Shown: piece after piece, positions 24,683 to 33,344 of the stretch | How positions within the stretch are numbered: the first letter of the stretch is position 1 | How the letters are laid out: each line of letters starts with the position of its first letter | Source of the DNA: JAGNLM01 sp964439835 | Lineage (GTDB): Bacteria; Pseudomonadota; Gammaproteobacteria; JAABTG01 | Assembly (NCBI GenBank): GCA_964439835.1 | Contig: CAYTPQ010000010.1 | Location: 11,981 to 75,980, forward strand | Reading direction: 5' to 3' | DNA: 64,000 nucleotides | Made by a program: the position numbers and the translations under genes | The notes under the pieces: model-generated | What the model was told of the DNA's origin: nothing | What the model saw: only the letters and a program-made list of their open reading frames with translations | Database searches by the model: none

Positions 24683-25375
24683 TCAGGGCGCCCCGGCGGG
24701 GCCGCGCCCCGGGGGCTGGCGACCGCCGCCGTCGCGCCGCGTACCGCGAGGCGCACTCGCCAGCAGGCTATCCACGGACACTCGGTGCGGCCCCGGGCCG
24801 GGAGGCGCGTCCAGGGGCCGGGCGACGAACACGCGGTGACCGTTGATCAAGGCGGAGACGTCCGCCCCGCTGCCCTTCCAGTCGTGGACGAAGGCGGCGA
24901 GGACGTGCAGGACGACGAAGCCGACGACCCAGGAGTATCCCGCGGCGTGCCAGCCCGCCGGGCCGAACAGGCCGGTGGCGCCCTGGAAGGCCAGCAAGGC
25001 GAAGAAGCCGAGGTAGACCGGGCCCCAGAGGGGATTGTGCGCGTAGTACGCCGGCAACGGCGCGCGGCCGAGGCTCACGTAGAAGCGCAGCATCTGCAGC
25101 GCGGCGCGGTGCTGCGGGGGCCAGGGGACGCAGTCCTGCCAGCCCTCGGCCCGGTGGCCGAAGAACAGCAGGTACACCCGGGCCGCAAGGGCCGCGAGCA
25201 GCAGGTAGCCGACCTCCCGGTGCAGCGTCGCCGCACCGGACCCGAGCTCCTGGGGGGCGCGCTGCATCGCCCAGGCGCTGCCGATAAGGGTGACGACGCA
25301 GAGGGCCATGGCCCAGTGCAGGGCACGGACAAGCCCACTCCAGACCAGCACCCGGCGCACCGGCTCCCCGGTCAC
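24683..25375 (-). CDS. Cytochrome b561-type membrane protein
   Basis: A 230-residue protein with four or five transmembrane helices and the spaced histidines of cytochrome b561/Ni-Fe hydrogenase b-type cytochromes: R-A-L-H-W in helix 1, L-H-R-E-V-G-Y in the second region, W-H in AGWHAAGYSW and V-L-H-V-L-A-A-F-V-H in the last helix. These would hold two b haems. I chose GTG at 25373-25375, which overlaps the CobW stop (GTGA). The C-terminal 45 residues are Pro/Gly/Arg-rich and disordered. No hydrogenase or formate dehydrogenase subunit is adjacent, so its redox partner is unknown. Confidence 0.87.
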   Translation of the reverse strand: MTGEPVRRVLVWSGLVRALHWAMALCVVTLIGSAWAMQRAPQELGSGAATLHREVGYLLLAALAARVYLLFFGHRAEGWQDCVPWPPQHRAALQMLRFYVSLGRAPLPAYYAHNPLWGPVYLGFFALLAFQGATGLFGPAGWHAAGYSWVVGFVVLHVLAAFVHDWKGSGADVSALINGHRVFVARPLDAPPGPGPHRVSVDSLLASAPRGTRRDGGGRQPPGRGPAGAP

Positions 25376-26481
25376 GCCGCACACCCCGGCGAGCGGCTCG
25401 TGGCGGCCTCGCCCTCGATCACCGCGAGCAGCTCGAGCACCCGCCCCTGCAGGTCGCCCTCGACGACGAACACCAGGCGGCTGGTACGGTCACCGTCCGG
25501 CCAGGCGTGCAGTCGCGCGAGCGGATACAGGCGGCGCTGAACGGCGTTCACCAGGAGCGGCCCCGCCGCGCCAGGGACCTCCACCAGCCCCTTGACCCGC
25601 AGCACCCGCTCGCCGACCTCGTCGAGCACCCGTGAGAGCCACATGCCCAGGACGGCCCGGGAAAACGGCCGCTTGCGGGTCAGCGTAAAGACCCGCGCAG
25701 CGCCCGAGTGGTGACCCGGACCGGCCGAGGGGGCGTGCGGCCCCCGCAGGCGCCCGGGCACCGCCTCTCCCACGCCCGCGTCGCGGAGGGTGCCGAGCAC
25801 GTGAGCGGTCGCCACCGACCCCATCACCGAGCGCTCGCTCGGCGCCCAGGGGTTCAGGTCCCGCAGCAGCCCCTCCAGGGCGAGGACCTCGCCGGGGTCG
25901 GCCAGGTCGACCTTGCCGACCACCAGGCGGTCGGCGAGCGCCACCTGGTGCACACACTCCGGATGGGCGCGGAGCTGGCGCACACCCTCCACCGCGTCGA
26001 CCACCGTGACCACGCCGGCGAGGTGCGCACCCCGGACCGGCCCCGCACCCCCACTCAGCATGTGCAGGATTGGACCCGGCTCGGCCAGGCCGCTCGTCTC
26101 CACCAGCACGCGGTCGAACGGCGGCAGCTCCGCCGAGAGCCGCGCCGCGAGCAGGCGATCGAGCGCTGTCAGCAGGTCGCCCCGGGCACTGCAGCACAAG
26201 CAACCGCCGCTGACGAGCGCCACGTCCTCGGCCACCGGCTCGATCAGGAGGTCGTCAACGCCGACGTCGCCGATCTCGTTGACGATCACCGCTGCCCGAC
26301 CGGCGTCGGCGCGGCGCAGCAGCGCGCTCAGCAGGGTGGTCTTGCCACTGCCGAGGAACCCGGTCAGGACCGTAACCGGGACACCCGCGGGATTCGAAGC
26401 CGCCACGGGACTAGATGTCGCGTATCGCCCCGGCCTCGGCCGCGTCGCTCGGGTCGTCAGTGCGCATGGCGTGTCTCCCAC
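25372..26481 (-). CDS. CobW/G3E-family GTP-binding metallochaperone
   Basis: A 369-residue G3E GTPase. It has Walker A GFLGSGKTT near residue 41, the metal motif G-C-L-C-C near 94-98, Walker B-like V-L-V-E-T-S-G-L-A-E-P and guanine-specifying V-V-G-K-V-D-L-A-D. A CobW C-terminal domain follows. Such proteins insert Zn, Co or other metals into target enzymes. The region at about 243-260 between the domains (GPHAPSAGPGHHSG) has few His compared with His-rich members. The GTG start is the first in frame; the first 30 residues are not conserved and a later start is possible. Coupled to the b561 gene. Confidence 0.9.
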   Translation of the reverse strand: MGDTPCALTTRATRPRPGRYATSSPVAASNPAGVPVTVLTGFLGSGKTTLLSALLRRADAGRAAVIVNEIGDVGVDDLLIEPVAEDVALVSGGCLCCSARGDLLTALDRLLAARLSAELPPFDRVLVETSGLAEPGPILHMLSGGAGPVRGAHLAGVVTVVDAVEGVRQLRAHPECVHQVALADRLVVGKVDLADPGEVLALEGLLRDLNPWAPSERSVMGSVATAHVLGTLRDAGVGEAVPGRLRGPHAPSAGPGHHSGAARVFTLTRKRPFSRAVLGMWLSRVLDEVGERVLRVKGLVEVPGAAGPLLVNAVQRRLYPLARLHAWPDGDRTSRLVFVVEGDLQGRVLELLAVIEGEAATSRSPGCAA

Positions 26482-26693
26482 TCGAGGTTCCCGGGCGCAT
26501 GGCGGGAAACACCGCCACCACGGGCCGCGCTACTATATCCGGCGGCCCGCGGGACTGCGACACTCGACCGGCGCGGATCAGCCCGCTCCGATAACCCTTG
26601 CGACTGCCGTAAATCCGCGGCGGCCCGGGCAGCTAAAGTCCCCCACCCAAGAGAGACGCTCGGGGCCGGCGTGAGGCCTCGAAGGGAGTCCGT

Positions 26694-26915
26694 ATGCCGT
26701 ACTTCGTGTACAAGGTCCACCCCGGTAAGCGGTTCGAGCTGGTCGAGCGTTTCGCCGCGTTCCGAGACGCGCGCGACCGGGCGCGCGCGATGCGGGCGGT
26801 GATGTCCGAGGGCGACGACCACACCGTCAAGGTGATGTTCGCGAAGGACCCCGAGGAGGCCGAGCGCCTGATGGCCGAGGAACGGGAGCCCCGACCGCTC
26901 GGTGAGGATGCTTGA
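26694..26915 (+). CDS. Small conserved protein of unknown function (73 aa)
   Basis: A 73-residue charged, probably helical protein starting MPYFVYKV. The ATG follows GAAGGGAGTCCGT. The pattern of a short beta start, then E-L-V-E-R-F-x-A-F-R-D-A-R and a second helix ending in E-A-E-R-L-M, is one I associate with small uncharacterised proteobacterial proteins. The function is unknown. Its stop overlaps the TTG start of the CbiX-like gene by 4 bp, so it is cotranslated with a tetrapyrrole or metal chelatase. The upstream 212 bp spacer is shared with the divergent CobW gene. Confidence 0.75.
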   Translation: MPYFVYKVHPGKRFELVERFAAFRDARDRARAMRAVMSEGDDHTVKVMFAKDPEEAERLMAEEREPRPLGEDA

Positions 26916-27349
26916 GCGTGGGGGCGGAGACGCCACCCCGGGTTGCTGGGGCGTCGCCGTCCCAGGCCCAGCGCACCGCCCTGGTGCTGGTCGCCCACGG
27001 CAGCCGCCGTCAGGCCTCCAACGACGAGGTCCGTGAGCTGACCGAGCGGCTGCGGGTCCTGGCAGGGGCTCGCTATGCGGCGGTCGAGATGGGGTTTCTG
27101 GAGCTGGCCGACCCGCCCCTCGCCCAGGCCCTGGACGCGGCCGCCTCGACGGGGGCGTCGGAGGTGATCGTCGTCCCCTACTTCCTGGCCGCCGGCCGCC
27201 ACGTCAGCGACGACGTGCCCTCGGAGGTCGACGCCTGCCGGGCGCGCTTTCCCCACGTCAGCTTCCGGGTCACGCCCCATCTCGGCGCCGTCGAGAGCCT
27301 GGCCGGCGTGGTGCTGGACGTGGCGGGGCTCGCGAGCGCGGGCCGGTGA
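26912..27349 (+). CDS. CbiX-type sirohydrochlorin chelatase
   Basis: A 145-residue small chelatase. The CbiX family inserts cobalt, nickel or iron into sirohydrochlorin for cobalamin, coenzyme F430 or siroheme. The metal-binding His is in L-V-A-H-G-S-R-R and a second in V-P-Y-F-L-A-A-G-R-H-V. This is the short, single-domain form that acts as a homodimer. The TTG start overlaps the 73-residue gene by 4 bp. Other siroheme or cobalamin genes are not in the window. The CobW GTPase in divergent orientation fits a metal-handling neighbourhood. Confidence 0.87.
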   Translation: MSVGAETPPRVAGASPSQAQRTALVLVAHGSRRQASNDEVRELTERLRVLAGARYAAVEMGFLELADPPLAQALDAAASTGASEVIVVPYFLAAGRHVSDDVPSEVDACRARFPHVSFRVTPHLGAVESLAGVVLDVAGLASAGR

Positions 27350-27399
27350 GTCCGAACTCTGCTAGCATCCACGCAGGCTCACGCGGGGCGCCGGCAACC

Positions 27400-28086
27400 A
27401 TGGCGAACGGACAGGATCGGTTGCAGGACGCACAGGAAGCCCTGCGCCGGGGCGACTACCCAGCGGCCCTGGCCATTCTCAGTCCCCTCGCCGAGGGAGG
27501 CGACGCGACGGCCCAGTACCGCCTCGGGATCCTATACGCGAACGCCGAGGGCGTGCCGCTCGACTACGTCCAGGCAGCATTCTGGCTGAGGCGGGCCGCC
27601 GAGCAGGGCTATGGCCGCGCCCAGTCGATCCTGGCCTGGCTCTACGCCACGGGCTACGGCGTGGAGCAGGACGACCGGCAGGCCGGCGAGTGGTACCTGC
27701 GTGCGGCCGAGCAGGGGCTGCCGAAGGACCAGTACACGGTCGCCGCGATGTACCGGTGGGGGCGCTACGGGGTCGCGCGTAACCCGGCCGAGATGCTGCG
27801 GTGGTACGAACGTGCCGCCAACCAGGGCTTCGCGCCCGCCCAGTACGCCCTCGGGCAGCTGCTGGCCCGCGGCGAGGAGATCCCGGGGGACGAGATGACG
27901 GCGTTCCAGTGGCTCTCGCTCGCCATCGTCAACGGCAGCGAGGTGGCCAAGAAGGCGCTGATGGAGCTCACGGCCCGCATGACCCCGGAACAGATCGACA
28001 CCGCCAAGCGGCAGATGCTCGAGATGGCACACCGGGAAGCCGGCGTCGAGCCCCAGCCCCGCCGTGACGTCGGCCACCTGCTCTAA
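27400..28086 (+). CDS. Sel1-repeat (TPR-like) protein
   Basis: A 228-residue protein with at least four Sel1-like repeats between about residues 20 and 175. Each has the A-x-x-x-Y-x-L-G-x-x-Y/L...G...D...A-x-x-W-x-x-x-A-A-E-Q-G pattern (for example DATAQYRLGILYANAEGV and RAQSILAWLYATGYGV). Such helical solenoids mediate protein-protein contacts. There is no signal peptide, so it is cytoplasmic from the chosen ATG at 27400; an upstream in-frame start exists at 27346 overlapping the CbiX gene. A C-terminal helix ends in a polar tail. The function is unknown. Confidence 0.85.
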   Translation: MANGQDRLQDAQEALRRGDYPAALAILSPLAEGGDATAQYRLGILYANAEGVPLDYVQAAFWLRRAAEQGYGRAQSILAWLYATGYGVEQDDRQAGEWYLRAAEQGLPKDQYTVAAMYRWGRYGVARNPAEMLRWYERAANQGFAPAQYALGQLLARGEEIPGDEMTAFQWLSLAIVNGSEVAKKALMELTARMTPEQIDTAKRQMLEMAHREAGVEPQPRRDVGHLL

Positions 28087-28277
28087 CCCACCACACTCGA
28101 CCGCCACGGAAGCCGGCTAGCCCGAAGGGGTGATGCATCCCCTCGCTCGCGCGGCGTAGGATCCTGCGCCGGTTCAGCCACGCGCCGCAGGAGCGGCGGC
28201 CAGGAAGGCTGTCCCCGACGTTCGGCCGTCACGTTGGCCCGGACTCAGACAACAACACCAAGAAGGGGGGACATTCG

Positions 28278-29657
28278 ATGCGACGCGTCTCAGCCGTTGC
28301 GGCGGCCGTTGCCGCGACCCTCGGAGCCGCCGCCCAGGGGGCGGCCGCTGCGGGGTTCGCCCTGATCGAGCACGGGGCCAGCGGGCTCGGCAACGCCTAC
28401 GCGGGCGGCGCCGCGATCGCCGCCGACCCCACCACCGTCTACTTCAACCCCGCGGGGATGACCCGGCTCCCCGGGACCCAGGTCGCCTTCGCGCTCAACT
28501 ACGTCAAGCCGAAGATCGACTTCCACAACGACGGCAGCAGCGTCCAGGTCGGTCCCCTCCCCCCAGCCCCCATCCGGCCGGGGCCGGGTGACTCCGCGAG
28601 CGGCGGCGATGCAGGCAACGGCGCGTTCATCCCGAACGCCTACGTGACCCACGCGCTCTCCGAGCAGGTCACGCTCGGACTCGCCATCGACGCGCCGTTC
28701 GGCCTGGTGACCCAGTACGACAGCGGCTGGGTCGGGCGCTACCACGCCATCAAGTCGGACCTGAAGACCATCAACTTCAATCCCTCGGTCGCCGTGAAGC
28801 TCGACCACGGGCTCTCGGTCGGCGCAGGCGTCAGCGCGCTCTACACCGACGTCGAGCTGACCAAGTCCATCGATGTCTGCGCGGGGCGGCCGCTCGTCCT
28901 GGGCGGGCCGAACCCGGGGGGCTGCGACGCCCGCAGCAAGGTGTCCGGGGACGACTGGAGCTTCGGCTACAACCTGGGGTTGCTCTACGAGCTCGACGAC
29001 CGGACGCGCTTCGGCATCGCCTACCGCAAGTGGATGAAGCCGCACGTGGAGGGCGAGGGTAAGTTCAACTTCTCAGCCGCAACGCCCCCGCAGATGCTGC
29101 CGGCCCTGACGGCGCCGAGCCCGCCGGGGCTGGGCCTCGTCGACGGTACGGACGCCAGCGCCAAGGTGTCCCTCCCCGACTCCCTCTCGCTCAGCGCCTT
29201 CCACGCCTTCACGCCGGAGTGGGCGGTGATGGCGGACGTCAGCTGGACCCATTGGAGTAAGCTCGACACCATCCGGATCGACTTCGACAGCGGCGCCGCC
29301 AGCACGCTCGCCCTGGACTACAAGGACTCCTGGCGCTACAGCGTCGGGATCGCCTACACCCCGGGCGGCGGGCCGTTGACCTGGCGGGTGGGCTTCGCCT
29401 TCGACGAGGAGCCCGTGCGCAGCGCCGAGACACGAACCCCGAGGCTCCCCGGCAACGACCGACGCTGGCTCGCGGTGGGGGTGGGCTATCGGGTGAGCGA
29501 CGCCCTAAGCCTGGACTTCGGCTACGCCCACCTGTTCGTGAGCGACACGGAGATCCGCAACCGCGAGTCGAGCGGGGCGCTCACCCACTCCCTCACCGGC
29601 GACTACGAGCTGGCGGTCGACATCGTCGGCGCCCAGCTCAACTGGCGCTTCCAGTAA
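28278..29657 (+). CDS. fadL: FadL-family outer-membrane long-chain fatty acid transporter
   Basis: A 459-residue outer-membrane beta-barrel. A signal peptide (1-24, ending AAAA) is followed by the FadL hallmark, GFALIEHGASGLGNAYAGG...A-D-P-T-T-V-Y-F-N-P-A-G-M, which forms the N-terminal hatch. Alternating beta strands continue to a final aromatic, Q-L-N-W-R-F-Q, as required for barrel insertion. It imports hydrophobic molecules, usually long-chain fatty acids, by lateral diffusion. The ATG follows AAGGGGGGACATTCG. It converges on an acyl-CoA synthetase gene, which would activate the imported acids. About 190 bp upstream contain no other gene. Confidence 0.93.
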   Translation: MRRVSAVAAAVAATLGAAAQGAAAAGFALIEHGASGLGNAYAGGAAIAADPTTVYFNPAGMTRLPGTQVAFALNYVKPKIDFHNDGSSVQVGPLPPAPIRPGPGDSASGGDAGNGAFIPNAYVTHALSEQVTLGLAIDAPFGLVTQYDSGWVGRYHAIKSDLKTINFNPSVAVKLDHGLSVGAGVSALYTDVELTKSIDVCAGRPLVLGGPNPGGCDARSKVSGDDWSFGYNLGLLYELDDRTRFGIAYRKWMKPHVEGEGKFNFSAATPPQMLPALTAPSPPGLGLVDGTDASAKVSLPDSLSLSAFHAFTPEWAVMADVSWTHWSKLDTIRIDFDSGAASTLALDYKDSWRYSVGIAYTPGGGPLTWRVGFAFDEEPVRSAETRTPRLPGNDRRWLAVGVGYRVSDALSLDFGYAHLFVSDTEIRNRESSGALTHSLTGDYELAVDIVGAQLNWRFQ

Positions 29658-29664
29658 GCCGGCT

Positions 29665-31512
29665 TCAGGCGACCCGCCGGCGCGCGCCGGCGGGTCCCTC
29701 CTGGTAGACCTGCTCGATCCGAGGCCGGAAGCGCTCGAGCACGTTGCTGCGCTTCACCTTCATGGTCGGCGTCAGCAGGCCGTTGTCGATCGTCCAGGGC
29801 TCGCTGGAGAGGACCAGGCGCCGGACCTTGGCGTAGCCGGGGAAACCGCGCAGTTGCCGGTCGACGCGGGACTGGGCCGCCGCGATCACCTCCGGGTGGT
29901 CCAGGCTTGCCGGGGCCTGCGGGTCGAGGCCGAGTCGCTCGGCGAGGTTTACCCACTCCTCCGGATTCAGCACCAGTACCGCGCTGAGGAACGCCCGCCC
30001 CTCCCCCAACACCATCGCCTGGTCGAACAGGTCGTCCAGGGTGATCGCGACCTCCATGTCGACGGGGGGGACGTTCTCGCCGTTCGAGAGCACCAGGATG
30101 TCCTTCAGGCGTCCCGTGATGTAGATCCGCCCCTCCCGGATCTCCACCTTGTCGCCCGTCCGCAGCCAGCCGTCGGCCCCCAGTACCTGGCGGGTGGCCT
30201 CCGGGTTGTTCCAGTAGCCGAGCATGACGCCGGGGCCCCGCACCAGCAGCTCGCCGTCCTCGGCGACGCGCAGGTCGATGCCCGGCAGTGGCGGGCCCAC
30301 GCTCGCGGGGTCGTTGTTGGCCAGCGTGTTCACGCTGATCACGGGGCTGGTCTCGGTCAGCCCGTACCCCTGCAGGACCGGCAGCCCCAGACCGAGGAAC
30401 AGCCGCGCCACCGCCCCGGGCAGGGCCGCCCCACCGCTCACCGCGATACGCAGGCGACCGCCAAGACGACCCAGGACCTTCGTCGCCACGAGACGGCGAA
30501 GCAGCGGCCAGAGCAGCAACGCGGGGCCCCAGGAGGCACGACCCTGCTGCATTTCGAAGCGCCGCCAGCCGACATCCACGGTGAGCTGGAACAGCCGGCG
30601 GCGGAAGGCGGGCGCCTTCTCGAGCTGCTGCTGGATCCGGGCGTAGAAGCGCTCGAAGATGCGCGGCACCGCGATCAGCACCGTGGGCCGGGCCTGCTGG
30701 AGGTCTTCGCCGAGCTGCTGGACCGAGCGGCTGAAGACCACGCAGGCGCCCGCCGCGAGCGGCAGGTAGTAGCCGGCCGTGCGCTCCAGGGTGTGGGAGA
30801 GCGGCAGGAACGAGAGGAACACGTCCTCCCGGAAGCAGTCCATCGTCTCGAGGGAGGCCTGGGCGACCGCAGTGATGTTCCGGTGGCTCAGCATCACGCC
30901 CTTCGGCCGGCCGGTGGTCCCCGAGGTGTAGACGATGGAGGCGAGCGCCGCGGGGTCGCCGTCCCGCCAGATCGGTGCTGAGGGTCCCTCCGGCAGCCAC
31001 TCGGAGACCGCGGACACGCGGTCGTCGAGAGGGGTCGGCGGCGCGTCCCCGGAGCGTCCGGCCGAGAGCAGCAGGACCCGCCGCGGCCCGTGCGCCCCGC
31101 TGAGGAGGGGGCCGAGGCGACGCCAGGCCGCCGCGTCCTGTAGCAGCAGTACCCGGGCCCCCGAGTCCTCCAGGATGTGAGCGACGTTGTCGGGGCGGTC
31201 GTCGACGTAGAGCGGCACCGTGACGAGCCCCAGACCGAGCGCCGCCTGGTCGAAGAAGACCCACTCGGGGGAATTGCGCAGGGCCAGAGCCACGCGGTCG
31301 CCGGGGTGCAGTCCCTCCGCGGCGAGGGCGCGCTGCCAGCGTCCCACCTCGCCCGCGACCTCGCCCCAGGTCAGGGTGCGCCACTGGGCGGTGTCCCGGT
31401 CGAATGCCTGGTAGGCGGGTCGTTGGGGCGTGCGCCGCACGCGCTCGCGCAGCAGGCCGTCCAGTGTCTGGGCCGCGCCGGGCCCGATCACGTCCTTCGT
31501 CCAGCCCTTCAT
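29665..31512 (-). CDS. Long-chain acyl-CoA synthetase (AMP-binding)
   Basis: A 615-residue ANL-superfamily ligase that would couple fatty acids to CoA with ATP. It has the P-loop Y-T-S-G-T-T-G-R-P-K-G, the A5 motif Q-G-Y-G-L-T-E-T-S-P and the hinge Y-I-T-G-R-L-K-D-I-L-V-L. The LPLSHTLER segment and the large insertion typical of the FAA1/COG1022 group are visible. I start at ATG 31510-31512; the frame is open 81 bp upstream without family sequence. It converges on fadL. The last codons contain a perfect palindrome (29671-29696) likely used for termination. Confidence 0.93.
   Translation of the reverse strand: MKGWTKDVIGPGAAQTLDGLLRERVRRTPQRPAYQAFDRDTAQWRTLTWGEVAGEVGRWQRALAAEGLHPGDRVALALRNSPEWVFFDQAALGLGLVTVPLYVDDRPDNVAHILEDSGARVLLLQDAAAWRRLGPLLSGAHGPRRVLLLSAGRSGDAPPTPLDDRVSAVSEWLPEGPSAPIWRDGDPAALASIVYTSGTTGRPKGVMLSHRNITAVAQASLETMDCFREDVFLSFLPLSHTLERTAGYYLPLAAGACVVFSRSVQQLGEDLQQARPTVLIAVPRIFERFYARIQQQLEKAPAFRRRLFQLTVDVGWRRFEMQQGRASWGPALLLWPLLRRLVATKVLGRLGGRLRIAVSGGAALPGAVARLFLGLGLPVLQGYGLTETSPVISVNTLANNDPASVGPPLPGIDLRVAEDGELLVRGPGVMLGYWNNPEATRQVLGADGWLRTGDKVEIREGRIYITGRLKDILVLSNGENVPPVDMEVAITLDDLFDQAMVLGEGRAFLSAVLVLNPEEWVNLAERLGLDPQAPASLDHPEVIAAAQSRVDRQLRGFPGYAKVRRLVLSSEPWTIDNGLLTPTMKVKRSNVLERFRPRIEQVYQEGPAGARRRVA
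29671..29696. terminator. Perfect 26-bp palindrome at the fadL/acyl-CoA synthetase junction
   Basis: GACCCGCCGGCGC followed immediately by its exact complement in reverse. It lies 14 bp after the fadL stop and inside the last codons of the convergent ligase gene. It is probably a bidirectional terminator; there is no U-run. Confidence 0.55.
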
Positions 31513-31640
31513 GCTCGCGCCACCCCGCCGGGACACCGCTGGAAGACGGTGCAGACTGCCACAAGTGACTGAAAGTTGTCCACTAAACCACACACCGCCT
31601 GTGGTAGCATAGCCCGCTCAGAGAGTCTCCGGGGGTTCCC

Positions 31641-32123
31641 ATGCGCTTCTTGCTCGCCGTGGTCGTCCTGGCCGCGCTGATTTTCGGTGGCTGGCCCTAC
31701 TACACCTATTACCGGTTGGACGGTGCCCTCGCAGGCCGCGACGATCGCGAGATGGGCGAGCTGATCGACTTGGAGAGCGTGCGCCGCAGTACCGAGAGCT
31801 CGGCCGAGCGGCGCCTCCAGCGCCAGTTGCCGGGTCAAGACGCCGTGAGCACGCTGGTGCGCGACGGCGCGCGGATCGTCACCCGCACCGCGGCCCAGGA
31901 CATCACCCTCGAGTGGGTCCGCGAAACGCTGCGGGGCAGCCCGGCGAAGCCCGACCAGCCCTACCCGTCCCTGGTGGGGCGCACCTCGTTTGCCTTCTTC
32001 GAGTCCCCGACACGGTTCGTGGCCCGCGTCGGGGAACTGGGCGACGCCACCGTCGCCGTTCAACTCGACCTCCAGGACTGGCGCTGGCGGGTGACCGGGA
32101 TCTACCCCTGCGGCGGCTGGTGA
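31641..32123 (+). CDS. DUF2939 protein
   Basis: A 160-residue protein with an N-terminal hydrophobic anchor (residues 1-21, followed by YYTYYRLDGAL) and a soluble domain matching DUF2939: an A-x-R-D-D-R-E-M-G-E-L-I-D-L-E-S-V-R-R-S block, then a hydrophobic helix and a final strand reading W-R-V-T-G-I-Y. The anchor is probably an uncleaved signal, with the domain in the periplasm. The function of the family is unknown. A spaced GGGGG precedes the ATG. Its promoter lies in the AT-richer stretch before it (31560-31615), shared with the acyl-CoA synthetase gene. Confidence 0.82.
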   Translation: MRFLLAVVVLAALIFGGWPYYTYYRLDGALAGRDDREMGELIDLESVRRSTESSAERRLQRQLPGQDAVSTLVRDGARIVTRTAAQDITLEWVRETLRGSPAKPDQPYPSLVGRTSFAFFESPTRFVARVGELGDATVAVQLDLQDWRWRVTGIYPCGGW

Positions 32124-32163
32124 GGCCGCTCGTTGGCGCCCGCGCAGCCCGGGGGTATCGGTC

Positions 32164-33333
32164 TCAGTCCCGGCGCAGGCGCTCGGACACGGCGATCGGC
32201 GTCGGGTAGCGCAGCACCACCCAGTAGGACGACACGATGAAGGTCAGCACCGTCACGATCTTCACCAGATAGGCCCCCTCGGCGGTGGCGAATCCGCTGC
32301 TGACCGCCGCCAGCGCGATCAGGAAGGAGAACTCGGAGAGCTGCCCGAGGCGAACGCCGACCTCCTGTCCCATGCGCACGCTCTCCCCGGACCAGGACAG
32401 CAGCACCCGAAACACCACCGGCTTCGCCGCCATCAGGGCCGCCGTCAGGACCAGCGCGGGCGCAAGCACGGCGGGCAGCAGGCTCAGGTCGAGCTGGGCG
32501 CCGAGGCTGAAGAAGAACAGCACGAGGAAGAAGTCGCGCAGGGGCCGCAGGCTCTGGGCGATGTAGATGGCGATCGGGTGGGTGGCCACCGCGACGCCAG
32601 CGACGAACGCGCCGATCTCGGTAGAGAGACCCACGGCCGCTGCCAGCTGAGCCATGCCGAGGCACCAGCCGATGGCCAGCAGGAAGAGGTACTCCGGGAT
32701 GCGGTCGAAGCGCTCCAGCAAGCGGTTCAGGAGGTAGCGCTCGACCAGGAACGCGAGCAGCACCAGCAGCGGCAGGCGCACCATCAGCAGGGCGGCCTCC
32801 TCCAGGGGCGAGGCGCTCTGGTCGCCGAAGCTCGCCACCACCATCAGGGCGACGATGGCCAGGATGTCCTGGAGCAGCAGGATGCTGATGATGATCTGGC
32901 CGACGTGCTGGTGGTGCAGGGCCGTCGTCGGGAGGAGCTTCACGCCGATGATGGTGCTGGAGAACATGGCCGCGACGCCCACCAGGATCGCGTCTCGCGC
33001 CCCGAACCCAAAGGCCAGCGAGAGACCGGCGCCGGTCGCGCCGAAGGCGAGCGAGCTGAGCCCGGTCACCAGGGTGGACTGGCGCAGGCTGCGGAGCAGG
33101 TCCTGGGGCTTCAGGTCGAGGCCGAGCAGGAACAGCAGGAAGATGATCCCGATGTGGGCAGCCTGTTCCAGCAGGGCGGCGTCCCGCACCAGCCCCAGCC
33201 CCCAGGGGCCGAGCAGCACCCCGACCGCGATGTAGACCACCAGCAGCGACTGGCGCGCGTAGAGGCCGAGGGTCGCCAGAAAGGCGGCCCCCGTGAAGAC
33301 CATGAAGACCGAGTAGACGATGGAGTCGTGCAT
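32164..33333 (-). CDS. CPA2-type cation/proton antiporter (KefB/RosB-like membrane domain)
   Basis: A 389-residue membrane protein with 11-12 helices of the Na+/H+ exchanger CPA2 type. Signatures are G-V-L-L-G-P-W-G-L-G-L, F-L-L-F-L-L-G-L-D-L, S-S-T-I-I-G-V-K-L-L and L-L-Q-D-I-L-A-I. In KefB/KefC these form the ion path. No C-terminal NAD-binding (RCK) domain is present, so regulation differs from KefB. ATG at 33331-33333 was chosen; a GTG one codon earlier is equally possible. The gene is 11 bp downstream of the helicase hrpA on the same strand. Confidence 0.88.
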   Translation of the reverse strand: MHDSIVYSVFMVFTGAAFLATLGLYARQSLLVVYIAVGVLLGPWGLGLVRDAALLEQAAHIGIIFLLFLLGLDLKPQDLLRSLRQSTLVTGLSSLAFGATGAGLSLAFGFGARDAILVGVAAMFSSTIIGVKLLPTTALHHQHVGQIIISILLLQDILAIVALMVVASFGDQSASPLEEAALLMVRLPLLVLLAFLVERYLLNRLLERFDRIPEYLFLLAIGWCLGMAQLAAAVGLSTEIGAFVAGVAVATHPIAIYIAQSLRPLRDFFLVLFFFSLGAQLDLSLLPAVLAPALVLTAALMAAKPVVFRVLLSWSGESVRMGQEVGVRLGQLSEFSFLIALAAVSSGFATAEGAYLVKIVTVLTFIVSSYWVVLRYPTPIAVSERLRRD

Positions 33334-33344
33334 CACCCCTAATT

